Assembly: GCF_020509005.1 (NCBI RefSeq)
Contig: NC_063014.1
Span: 1,240,001 to 1,304,000 of the forward strand
Length of the DNA stretch: 64,000 nucleotides
Direction of reading: 5' to 3'
Source: Fulvia fulva
Taxonomy: Eukaryota; Ascomycota; Dothideomycetes; Mycosphaerellales; Mycosphaerellaceae
This document shows, in pieces, positions 1 through 10,559 of this stretch. The notes beneath the pieces were generated by a model, which was not told the origin of the DNA, ran no database searches, and saw only the letters and a list, made by a program, of their open reading frames with translations. The position numbers were made by a program, and so were the translations under genes. Every line of letters begins with the position of its first letter. Within the stretch, counting starts at the first letter, position 1.

Positions 1-679
1 GCTATAACTTATAGTTTAGCTAGGCTACTTAACTCTATCCGCGGGTAGCGGCTAGAGTCGGCGAAGAATAGAGTTATTCCGGTACTTATAGACTCGTAAT
101 TATTAAGGGCGATCTCGGCGTCGGGTAGTAACTCGACCTAGTTATCTTGTTAATAGTTAGTATAGGCGCGGATATACTATTCGGGTACTTAGTTTATACG
201 TTCTAATTGCCTATCCGTTTCTAGATAGAAGGCTATAGAAAGATTTTAGTAGATACTAAGCCTTACGTAGAGTCTACGGAAGAGCGTACTAACAAATTAC
301 GTACCTCTATCGCTTACGACTACCTCCGGTAGGCCGTATCCGGGGAATATATACTTATAGAATAAGGTAGCGGCGTACTTAGCGTTTAAGTTATTAGTAG
401 GGAGTAGCCGTACGCGTTTAGTTAGTATATCGGTAACTATTATAATATATTTATAGATTAGTCTAGTATTAGGATCTTTACTAGCGGGTAGGTCGATAAT
501 AAAGTCTACGGTAATATACTTCTATTCGTAACCGGGCGTATAGTATAGGAATAGGGTGCCCTACTTTATTAGTCTTAATAGAGTCGAGCGCCTATATATT
601 AGGTAGTATCGTACGTATCTTACGACGTTACTTACTATACTAGGCTAGAAGAGGTTTTGCCTCTATAGTAGATTAAAAG
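1..679 (-). mobile_element. Gypsy-5 integrase fragment (RIP-degraded)
   Basis: Read on the minus strand, the DNA encodes a degenerate Ty3/Gypsy integrase core. There is a segment resembling the end of the HHCC zinc region (VRYVRYY), then the core start (YITVDFIIDLP), a SDRGT motif and a LETDRQLERIN block matching the usual HPETDGQTERxN. In-frame TAG stops sit where Q or W codons are expected, the mark of RIP. The fragment is cut by the window edge on its C-terminal side and by an LTR at 680 on the other. It may belong to the same element as the minus-strand RT/RNase H at 43.8-45.1 kb, although the linker and most of the zinc region between them are missing. It is non-functional. Confidence 0.8.
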
Positions 680-850
680 TGTTACGGGCCTAGGCGGACG
701 TTTAGTAAATAGTAGTCGGTTACGTAACTCGGTACGAGCCGGCCCGTATACCTCGGCTTATATATTAACTTTCCGTACCTCGTACTCCTCTTAGATAGCC
801 TATCTAACAACTTTGTTATTTACCCTATATTAAGAACGGCTCCCTTATAC
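680..850 (+). repeat. Gypsy-1 5' LTR (171-bp matching segment)
   Basis: This stretch begins TGTTACGGGCC and matches 43,612-43,782 almost base for base, the differences being mainly C/T and G/A. The second copy follows a polypurine tract, so the pair are the LTRs of one plus-strand Gypsy element. Similarity stops at the same TTATAC on both sides. The true LTR could be longer if the 3' copy is truncated, because I see no clear CA end or primer-binding site. Confidence 0.75.
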
Positions 851-1180
851 TTTATTAGACCTCCTTTACTAACTATAGAATACGTACTACGAAGGACCTA
901 TAAAGTAATAGGTCAAAGATATAGAAACTACGCTTATCGCGAGTTTTCTATACTAACCGCGCGATAAACGCGATAGGTCTAAGTTAATAAGAACAATCGT
1001 ACCTTTATTAATAAGATGCTAGCTAAGAGTATAGGCGGTAGGTACTCCCTACTTACTAGTCGCCCTAAGATCCGCCGCGAGTCGCTTATATTTAATAGTA
1101 GCTAGACTTAAGGTTACTAAGCCTAACCCTAATAGCTAACTAACGAGTAAATATAGTAGCGTATTAAGCAACTAATATAA
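851..1180 (+). other. Gypsy-1 leader, no ORF
   Basis: This is RIP-altered sequence between the 5' LTR segment and the first recognisable gag codons. No primer-binding site could be assigned. Nothing else is seen here. Confidence 0.4.
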
Positions 1181-2522
1181 CTAGTTACCGAACCGCCTAA
1201 GACAATTAACCTCTCCGACTATATCCGGAACGACGAAATAAAAGATTATACGACTAGATAGGATGTCGAGTTTAATTATAACGATAATATAGTAATAGAT
1301 AAAGGAGAAGGAGAACAATAGGTAGCTAAGACTTTCCGCTATAATCTAGAGGAGCTAAAGAACCTAGATATAACCGAGTTCTAAGCCCTTATAGCTAGTA
1401 TACCTAAAGTACTATCTACGATCTATTACCTACTTCGACGCGCCTAAGCCGACGACTATAATATAACCGAGTTATTAAAGATATTCGGCTAGGCGTATAA
1501 CAAGCTTTAGGATAAGAGAGTAGTAGTTAGGACAGCCTAGGATAAGCTAAAGTAGGATAAGGCCGAGTTTAAGTAGAAGAAGTTAGATATATAGATATTA
1601 TAGTAGAAGGTAGATAAGTAGATTAAGTATCTTACGAATAAGGTCGATAAGTATAAGAGGAACGAGCCGGATATCGCTAAAGTAAAGGACGATCTAAAGG
1701 TAATTATAGCCGATCGCAATAATATCTAGAAGAGCTTAGATAACACGACTAAGGAACGCGACACCGCCGTAAAGGATCGCGACTAGCTAATAGTAGCCCG
1801 TGATCTACTCTAATAGTAGGTCGACGATTTTAAGAAACTGCCGCCTACGCCGGATATAGCTAAGAACCGCAAATATATACTTAACGCTATGTCGTAGATT
1901 TAAGACAAGAACGTAGAGCTCTCTTAACTTAACGCCTAGATCGTAGAGTATATTAATCGTGTCTAGGACCTCGAGAACTAATAGAGCGACGTTAATAATA
2001 AGCTCTCTAACTACAAGTCTACCGCTAAGGACTATAACCGCGAGATCGAGTATATTAAGAAGACTAAGGACGACGAAATTATAGACCTAAAGAAGCGACT
2101 TACTAAGAAGCCTAAGTAAGGACGTCGTAGCCGCGGATCGCGTAAGGACAGTACCTAAGATAACAATATATCTAATAGCTCCGATAGCTCGAGCTCGTCC
2201 GACTCCGATTCTAACTTCGAGCCTAGCGACGACGAAGATCGCCGTAAGTACCGTAAGAAGAAGTCTAAGAAGAGTAAGCGTAAGAGTAAGGACGAGGAGC
2301 TCGACGCGGACTAGGATACGATACTTAATATCGACCTAGACCTTAACGTTATGTTTAAGATAGATAAGACGGAGGTAAAGAAGTTTAGCGGTAATAGGAA
2401 TAAGGATAATACGCCTATCGGGCTAACGTTCGAGGTGTGTTAGAACACCTTAGAAACTAAGCTATAGAATACTACGTTCCGTACCTCGAAGGCTACGTTA
2501 AAGTTTATATATAACTATACTA
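1180..2522 (+). pseudogene. Gypsy-1 gag, 5' part (RIP-degraded)
   Basis: The plus-strand frame gives a long Lys/Glu-rich coiled-coil-like stretch (about 1440-2100). A Ser/Asp run (SSDSSSSSDSDS) and a basic KKKSKKSKRKSK patch follow (about 2110-2320), then capsid-like sequence that stops at LINE-A. Many TAG codons interrupt it. The frame resumes beyond LINE-A at 9197, which identifies both halves as one gag gene. This is typical of long fungal Gypsy gag proteins. No product is expected. Confidence 0.65.
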
Positions 2523-3850
2523 GTCGACGACGAGAATCACCTATACGTAGTGTCGGCTACGAACCTCTCGTCTAGCTACGAGAGAGCTAAGTATTCTCAC
2601 GCTAGAGCGTCGTAGGCGCGACGGGCGCGTAACGTAGGCGAAGCCGCGGCGAATAGAGGACTACTAGTAAAACGGGTATAAAAACTATCCGACGAGCGTG
2701 TACTCGTGTCGGGAGCGAGTCCCTCTTCTTTCTACGTATAAGAAGGGCGCGGAACCGTGGCCTATACGCTCGATAGGACACCTCTAGTATAAGTGTAGAA
2801 TTTTTACCTCCGGAGACCGTAAACTAAGCGGGCTAAGCGACGAATATTAGACGAGCGGACTATAGAACAACAACTAAGCGGACTATATAACGGCGTCGAG
2901 CAGACTACGAAACAATCTAGTGTTTGCTAGCGGGCAATACGGTGGGTAGGTAGATACGCGACGAAGCCCGTAAGGGCCTATTAAACACCCGGTATAGGAA
3001 CGAGGGTTTTGCCTAAGGCACTACCTGTCCCGCTACATAACGTACCTAGTCTAATATAGTAGATTGCGACGAGGAAAAGACGATAGCCTAAGTAAGGAAA
3101 AGACGGCTATTAGGACGGGGAAAAGACGTATAATATAAGTAGATTAGTTCTATAATCGGGGAGGATCGAGGGTAGGGCGATAAGGAACTTTATATTAGTT
3201 AGTAGGTAGAAACGTAAGGAGTACGCTGCCCGGCGTAGTGTGTGCCCCGAGCAAACCTACGAGGTATAGACGGCCGCTTTCTAGAGATAGGCTACGGTAA
3301 CGCGAAGGGCATCAAAACCTAGGGCGTAGTATATACTAGTAGCGACGGCTAACACTGTCTATATAGCCCGAGAGGACGGATACGTATGTCGGTCAATAGA
3401 GAGTACTAAAGGGCTTAGGCCTATAGAGGTGGATATTAGCTTAAGGAGCAAATAGGGAGGGAGGGCGTAGAGGGAAGCTTTTGCTCCGGGCTAACCTCTC
3501 GAAACGAGGCTATACGGTAGTGCTAGATAAGTAGGAAAGCGCGGTTAAGACTTGTCACCTTATCTCGTAGCTAGCTTGCTAAATACGATTCCTTCCTTGC
3601 CTTATCAAGGCGAGCAATCCACTTAAGCAGTAGCGACCCGCCTACGCTAGCGGCGGCGTAATCGTAGTACAAAGAACCCTAAAACTAAGGTTCCGTTCCC
3701 CTAAAGGCAGACCCTAGAGTTACGGAGTTGTAGAGGACAACTGCCTAATTAGGAAGCGCGACCCCGAATAGCAGCGAAGGATAGTAACTAACGAGAGCTA
3801 TAGCCTTACGAACACTCTATACTAAGAGTCAAACCGGGGAATAGACTAAG
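2523..3850 (+). promoter_or_regulatory. LINE-A 5' leader with one 782-bp-type monomer
   Basis: The leader is the degraded counterpart of the reverse complement of 32.24-34.10 kb in LINE-D. About 300 bp of unique 5' end is followed by one copy (about 2820-3600) of the monomer that occurs twice in LINE-D. Such leaders normally hold the element's internal promoter. That role is inferred from position and repeat structure only. Confidence 0.55.
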
Positions 3851-4690
3851 GAAAAACCTAGGACACAAGCCAAGGCCCACTATATAGAAAGTAGAGGCTA
3901 ACGATAAACAACATAGCGTGGACGACCCTATATACGGAGGCGGAAGACTTGCTAGGGGATGGCGAACACCTAGCCCGGACATATAAGAACACTATAGTAT
4001 AGCTACTAGGAGCGCTAAAAGCGCTATCACACTAAATCCCGAAAACAATCTAATAAGCAATATAGAAAGTAGCCTAGAGACCAACTATATAGGCAATAGT
4101 AGTAGTAGGCAAGAATCAACCCCCTCCGAAGGCAAGTAAGGCGACAATAGGCTATTCTAGAACTACGAGAGAATGGACACGGAGATCTATTAGAGTAGCT
4201 ACAGGGTACTACAATGCTTCTAATGCTAACAGTACGGTCATATAGCCCTAAAATGCGGGGAGAAGACCCTAAGGTGTCCTTACTACGTAGGCCTATACTA
4301 GGGAAGGGAGTGCCCAAAAAAGGAGAGTAGGTATATATACTACGGCAGAAGGCACCTAGCGTATTCAAGCCAATGCCTAACTAGAATAGTAGTATAAGAA
4401 CGAGCGAGGTAAGCAAGGATTTATATACTAGCTAGGTACCCCTAACGGTAGTAGGAGGGACCTACCGTATATAAGGGCTTCGAACCGAGCAAAAGGAAGA
4501 GGGTAGAAGAGACGAACAAGGGAACCTAACCGTAAACGTATCTACCTCCCGGTAGGCCTCGACACCTTAACCGGGCCGCTAACGAACTAGGCCAAATGCG
4601 AATCTTTAGGGCGCCTTAGCGGCCCTAGGGCTAGCCGGACAGCGAGATATAGGCTTAGGAGACACAGTAGGTTAGCACGGAAATAGACCT
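3850..4690 (+). pseudogene. LINE-A ORF1 (gag-like, zinc knuckle), RIP-degraded
   Basis: The plus-strand frame around 4168-4340 gives ERMDTEIY...LQCF*C*QYGHI...C, which lines up with the intact ORF1 of LINE-E, where the knuckle reads CFKCQQYGHISTRC. Stops replace Lys/Gln/Trp codons. ORF1 proteins of this class bind the element RNA. The true start cannot be placed because of decay, so the bounds are approximate. Confidence 0.55.
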
Positions 4691-4705
4691 CACGGATAAC
4701 GAATA

Positions 4706-7700
4706 ATACTATACGACGACATTACTATCGTATAGTATAACGTAAACAAAAGTAGGGACAAGGTCTAGCGCCACTTTCTATAAGAGCTAGACCCGCTACG
4801 GCACTACGTTATCGCGGTATAGGAACTATAGGTCAACCCCTACGAAGGACTCCTAGCCACTTATAATGACCGGAGATACTATACCGTAATCGCGGGCTAA
4901 CGAGGCGTTATCCCGAGGACATATATATACGTAAGCAAGAATATAGACCTTGAGTCGTAGAAGGTTATACTACCGTAGTAGGGCAACCTAGGAGACATAA
5001 CATCAATCTAGATCGACACGACATAAGGCCCTATCTAGATCTATAACGTTTATAACCCGCTACCGCGGGGTCGGACGAGTAGGGAACTAGGAATCCTCGC
5101 CTACCTAGAGCGGACCCTAAGCTAAGACATAAAGCAAGTACTCCTCGGCGACTTTAACCTCCACTACCTACGGTAGGGACTCGAATTCACTCCCCCGTAC
5201 GCGTTTCTAGGGGAAAAGCTACTGGATATAACCGTACGCTACGGAATGGCCTTAGCAATACTAAAGGGAATAGAGACGTAGAAGGCCCGTTTAAGTATAA
5301 GCACGATCGACCTATACTTTCTATTACGAGAACTTGAAGAGAGACTAGTCTAATGCCGACCGAACTACGCGCTAGAAGCCTCCTTAGACTATATCCCTAT
5401 CTAAACGACGCTAGGGGTGAAGGCGATAGAGGAGCTAGTAAGCGAACTACGCCGTAACTAGAAGAAGGCACGCTAGGACGATATAAGAGGCTTCCTAATA
5501 GCGAACCTACTATAGTATAGAGAACTCGAGACGACAGCTTAGCTAGATCAAGTAGCGGAATAGATTACCTCGGTCATATAGTAAGTAGCGGAACAATATA
5601 CGCCGTTACTCCGGCCCTTAACGTAGTAGAAGGCCTTCTAGACCCCTAAATGCTCTACGAAGGTAAGGGAGGCTAGAAGGGCAAGGCGATAGTGGACGAA
5701 GGAGCATACCTAAGAGACGTAGGAGCAATACTATCGCGCGACACAAGAGAAGAAGGCACAGATAAGACGCGACAAGCTATAGGACTAGAGAGCGACGATC
5801 GGGCTCGTTATAGAAAACCCGGAATAGATATAGAGACTTGCTAAATAGGCACGACTACCTAAAGAGTAGCAAACCCCTTACTTCCCCCTAATCGTAGACC
5901 GCGAAGGGATTGCCTAGGCTACGCCCCGGGGCAAGGCAAAAGTATTAGCCGACCATTTCTTTTCGACGTAAGTAGAGGTAGACCTTACGGATATCGACCC
6001 GAGCATATACCCGGAACCCCTAGACATAGATTGGGCGGTTAGCTCTAACATAGTAACAGGAGTTATAAGTAAGCTAAAAGGACGGAAAGCCCTAGGCCTA
6101 GATAGGATACTAAACATACTACTAAAAGAGTATAGAGAAGAGATCGCGCCGAGCCTAGTAAACCTGTTTACCGCGTGCCTACGGCTAGGGTATTACCCGA
6201 AGCCGTATAGAGAGTCTATAACAGTAGTGCTACGTAAGCTATAGAAAGAGGACTATACTTAGCCTAAGTCGTATAGACCAATCGCACTTCTAAACACGAT
6301 AGGGAAGGTCCTAGAAAAGATAGTAGCCTAGAGACTTACGTAGCTAGCCGAGGACAACTACGTACTCCTAGTAACATAGATAGGGGGAAGAAGCTAGCGA
6401 TCGACACTAATAGTAATAGAGCTAATTACGGAGCAAATTCAGACCCTCTAGCACTACGGTAGGAACCGAGCGGCGTCCTTACTATCCCTCGATATCGTAG
6501 GAGCCTTCGACAACGTCTTATACTAAAGGCTAATACATATCCTATAGCAGAAAGGCATCCCCTAGTAGGTAACGACGTTCGTCTACTCCTTTCTCTAGGA
6601 ACGGACGACATACCTAGTCCTAGGAAGGTATACGTCTGACCCGGTAAAGGCAGAGACTAGAATACCTTAGGGATCTACTCTCTCCCCTATCCTATTTCTG
6701 ATATTTATGTCTGATCTAATCCCCCTACTCACCTCTCCGTAAACCTTAGCATCGGGGTTCGTAGACGATATAAACATCCTAGCCTAGTCAGACTCGACAG
6801 AAGAGAACTATCGCCTCCTCGAAGATAGGCATAAGAAATGCGAGGAGTAGGCAAAGAAGCATAGTGCCAAGTTCGCCCCTAAAAAGTACTAACTTATACA
6901 CTTTAGTAAAGCGAGAACATACTATAATATAAAGGCGGCGGTAAGAATCTAAGGCTACGAGACAAAGCTATTAGCGGAGCTACGAGTACTAGGGATCTAG
7001 CTCGACCCGAAGCTAAGCTAGAATGTATAGGTTAAGAAAGCCTAGAGTCGAGTACAAGTTAACGAAGCCTCGATAAAGAGACTTACGGCATCTATATAGA
7101 GAGCAACATTCGATAAGGCAAGAGTAATATATAAGGCGATCGTCAGACTAGCTATACTATACGGGGCATAGATTTAGGGAACAGGAGGCGTAGGCAAGCC
7201 GATCCCGAAACGGATAGAGCAACCCCTAAATAGGATATAGGTAGGTAACCTACGTAGGGTACTAGGCGTATACAAGACAACGTTAATAAGCACGGTAGAA
7301 ATAGAGACAGGAACACTACTAATCGGCTAGTACATCCGGGGAATGAGAATTTAATACGCGGTAAGGACGACAGGTTACCTAGTACAAACTACGATCTAGG
7401 AGGCAAAGAATAAGATAGAAAGCCACTACCGGAGAGGGGCCGGACATAGGATAAGCTAAAAAGAGGATGACCTTACTACCTTTACGGCTATATAGACAAG
7501 CACCGAATGGCTAGTACGAAAAGAGGAGGAGCGTAGGACTCGCTAGGCCGGCGGGAGCAAGGCTAAGACCTAAAGCCTAGCGGAATAGATAGCGAGCTAC
7601 CTATAGGAGTAGGACTAGAAAAAGAAGCCCCCTAAGACAATAGGCCCGATAGCGCTCCGAGCCTTCTAGAGACACAATTACTAGCTATATAGGGACCTGA

Positions 7701-9003
7701 CAAGGGCCGAGGCAAGTATAGCGATCCAAATTAGGTCCGAATATATTAGGTTAAGGGCCTACCTATTTAGAAGACGCGTACTAGACATCTATAGCCTAGC
7801 CTACTAGTGTAGCTACCTATCGCAAAACCTAGAACATATACTACTACGATGCCCGTAGTGGGCGAGAGGTAGGGGAAATTAGAGGCACTAAGCGGGAAGG
7901 AGAGACTATAAGTCAATCATTAGGGACAACGAGTACTAGGGATCTAGCTCGACCCGAAGCTAAGCTAGAATGTATAGGTTAAGAAAGCCTAGAGTCGAGT
8001 ACAAGTTAACGAAGCCTCGATAAAGAGACTTACGGCATCTATATAGGGAGCAACATTCGATAAGGCAAGAGTAATATATAAGGCGATCGTCAGACTAGCT
8101 ATACTATACGGGGCATAGATTTAGGGAACAGGAGGCGTAGGCAAGCCGATCCCGAAACGGATAGAGCAACCCCTAAATAGGATATAGGTAGGTAACCTAC
8201 GTAGGGTACTAGGCGTATACAAGACAACGTTAATAAGCACGGTAGAAATAGAGACAGGAACACTACTAATCGGCTAGTACATCCGGGGAATAAGAATTTA
8301 ATACGCGGTAAGGACGACAGGTTACCTAGTACAAACTACGATCTAGGAGGCAAAGAATAAGATAGAAAGCCACTACCGGAGAGGGGCCGGACATAGGATA
8401 AGCTAAAAAGAGGATGACCTTACTACCTTTACGGCTATATAGACAAGTACCGAATGGCTAGCACGAAAAGAGGAGGAGCGTAGGACTCGCTAGGCCGGCG
8501 GGAGCAAGGCTAAGACCTAAAGCCTAGCGGAATAGATAGCGAGCTACCTATAGGAGTAGGACTAGAAAAAGAAGCCCCCTAAGACAATAGGCCCGATAGC
8601 GCTCCGAGCCTTCTAGAGACACAATTACTAGCTATATAGGGACCTGACAAGGGCCGAGGCAAGTATAGCGATCCAAATTAGGTCCGAATATATTAGGTTA
8701 AGGGCCTACCTATTTAGAAGACGCGTACTAGACATCTATAGCCTAGCCTACTAGTGTAGCTACCTATCGCAAAACCTAGAACATATACTACTACGATGCC
8801 CGTAGTGGGCGAGAGGTAGGGGAAATTAGAGGCACTAAGCGGGAAGGAGAGACTATAAGTCAATCATTAGGGACAAAGGCAACATTCGCCGAATCTCTCG
8901 GTAGATACTATAGTAGGGATACCTCTAGCAGTTTAGCCTCGCTAGCGAGACGGAGGAGTGGATAGATAAGAGGCGGAAGCTAGGGGGTGGCAGATAGGGT
9001 AGT
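4706..9003 (+). pseudogene. LINE-A ORF2 (endonuclease-RT), RIP-degraded with internal duplication
   Basis: The frame follows LINE-E ORF2: YNVNKSR near the start, LLGDFNLHY near 5150 (endonuclease), KALGLDRIL and YRPIALLNTIGK in the RT, and GFVDDINILA near 6770 (RT active site). The C-terminal cysteine region is at about 7800 and again at about 8750. Stops of RIP type occur throughout. The part downstream of the RT is present twice because of the 947-bp tandem duplication. It is non-functional. Confidence 0.7.
6984..8877 (+). repeat. 947-bp tandem duplication inside LINE-A
   Basis: Positions 6984-7930 are repeated at 7931-8877, both beginning GAGTACTAGGGATCTAGC. I see only about four differences, all C/T or G/A. 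Both copies share the same dense RIP-derived stops. The junction has AC of microhomology with the sequence before copy 1. Confidence 0.9.
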
Positions 9004-9196
9004 CATTAGGGTAGGCCTATAATACTAGCGTACCCCTAATAAGGGAAAATTAAGACAACAACTAGGAGGAAAAGATAGGCGGGAAGGAGGAGGGGTTTTC
9101 ACTAACACGGTTTCCCCTCTATATATACGAAAACAAGATAGTATAGCTGTATAGGCCAAAGGGCACTATAACAGCTTAATGAAATATCTATCTATC

Positions 9197-9691
9197 TATA
9201 TAACTATACTAAGGGTAGCGCGTTCTAATTAATCGGACCTTAAATCCCGTCCCTTACTAGCGTAAAGGGCGACCGTATATATAAGACACTTAATAAGCTT
9301 ATAAAGGACTTACGTAAGCGCTATAGTAAGCGTAACGCGAAGGCTCGCGTACGCGACGATATAGCCGCCTTAAAGTAAGTAGATAGACGTAACGACTCCT
9401 TTACCGAGTTTAACGTCTTATTTAGAAAGAGTACGAACATTATATAGCTTTACCACGATTAAGAGGACTATATCGACATACTTAAGCGTAAGCTAAATTA
9501 CTAGTACCTCTAGAAGTTTATCTCTAAGGACCTATAGATAATTAAAGCTATAGAAGATTGCTTATATCGAGCTAAGGAGGATTTCCGCCTAGTCGATATA
9601 CTATACCCGAGAAAGTAGCCTACTAAGAAGGATAATAAGAAGGATAGTAAGAAGGACGAGAAGACCGACCTATCTACCGCCGGTTCTAGTA
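9197..9691 (+). pseudogene. Gypsy-1 gag, 3' part (capsid region)
   Basis: After LINE-A the gag frame continues with a retrotransposon capsid sequence (FTEFNVLFRKSTNII, LYHD, EDYIDILKRKLN). A Lys/Asp-rich tail (KKDNKKDSKKDEKTD) follows, and the frame ends at the tail repeats of LINE-B1. Stops of RIP type are present. The zinc-knuckle part that should come next is absent. Confidence 0.7.
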
Positions 9692-9753
9692 ATAGATAGA
9701 TAGATTTGTTATTCCCCTATTCTAGGACCCTATCCGGCCTATATAAGTATATA

Positions 9754-10507
9754 GATAGATAGATAGATAGATTTGTCATTCCCCTGTTCTAGGACCCTAT
9801 CCGGCCTATGCAGGTATATATCTATTGTTATGTACAAAGGGAAACCCGAATAGGTGAAAACCCTTCCCGCCCCCGACTACTCCTTGTCTAGATTAGCTTT
9901 CCCTCTGAACGTACGTAGTCCATGTCACTACCCCGTTAGCCCCCGCTCCTAGCCGGTCTCGTCGCGCTGCGTCGTGTCCTCTCTTCCTGCACTGCTCCTA
10001 CTAGGCGGTACTGTTCTAGCCAGCCCTTCTCTAGTATCCAGTTCGTAATGCGCCGTAGGTCTTCAGCGTTGTTAAGAAGTGCCCCAATCGTCCGGTTCCT
10101 CGCCTTTACCATCCACTCCCCCCTTCCTAGCGACCACCTCGGACAGACGAGGAGTGCGTGCCGTACGTTCTAGGAGCGATAGCCGCAGGGGCAGCTAGTA
10201 TTCGTGTATCCTGGGACCTTCCTCCATGATAGGTACCCCTGGAGGCCGATGTGTTCGCTTCGCAGTTGGGTTGCTATGCTACTCTGTGCCCTCGTAAGGC
10301 GGTAGTGGATGAGCTTCGGGGGGTGCTTGACCGCGGATTTTGTAGCTGACCATTCCTTAGGTTGTCCCGCTGGCTGAGGGCGTCCACTATGCCCTACAAC
10401 CTGGTTGTTCCACCTCTCTTTCCATAGTTGCTCTACAAACGATTTCTCACCTTCCCATTGTGTTGCTAGCTGTTCGTCCCTTGCCCGGTAGTTCCGCTCG
10501 TTTCCGG
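9754..10507 (-). mobile_element. LINE-B2, 5'-truncated young LINE copy nested in LINE-B1
   Basis: These 754 bp correspond to the 3' end of the B/C LINE family and are inserted in the same region of LINE-B1. They are flanked by the 14-bp duplication TATATAAGTATATA (9740-9753 and 10,508-10,521). Unlike its host, the copy keeps many CA and TG dinucleotides, so it arrived after most of the RIP. It encodes only the C-terminal cysteine region of ORF2 and the 3' UTR. It is nearly identical to the 3' part of LINE-D. Confidence 0.85.
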
Positions 10508-10559
10508 TATATAAGTATATATCTATTGTTATATATAAAGGGAAACCCGAATAGGTAAA

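Larger units (their letters stand above)
2523..9196 (+). mobile_element. LINE-A, RIP-degraded non-LTR retrotransposon inserted in gag
   Basis: This full-length Tad/I-like LINE has a 5' leader that starts GTCGACGACGAG and an ORF1 with zinc knuckles. An ORF2 with endonuclease and RT follows, and the tail is a run of TATC repeats. The 15-bp target duplication TATATAACTATACTA lies at 2508-2522 and 9197-9211, and removing the element restores gag. Its protein frames match LINE-E (34.1-39.0 kb), but stops of RIP type occur throughout. Its leader matches that of LINE-D on the other strand. ORF2 also carries an internal 947-bp tandem duplication. Confidence 0.85.

Noticed and set aside
9692..9760. 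Runs of TAGA/TATC resembling microsatellites or CRISPR-like repeats
   Set aside because: Each run lies exactly at a LINE 3' end and is the element's own tail. No spacer-repeat architecture exists in the window.
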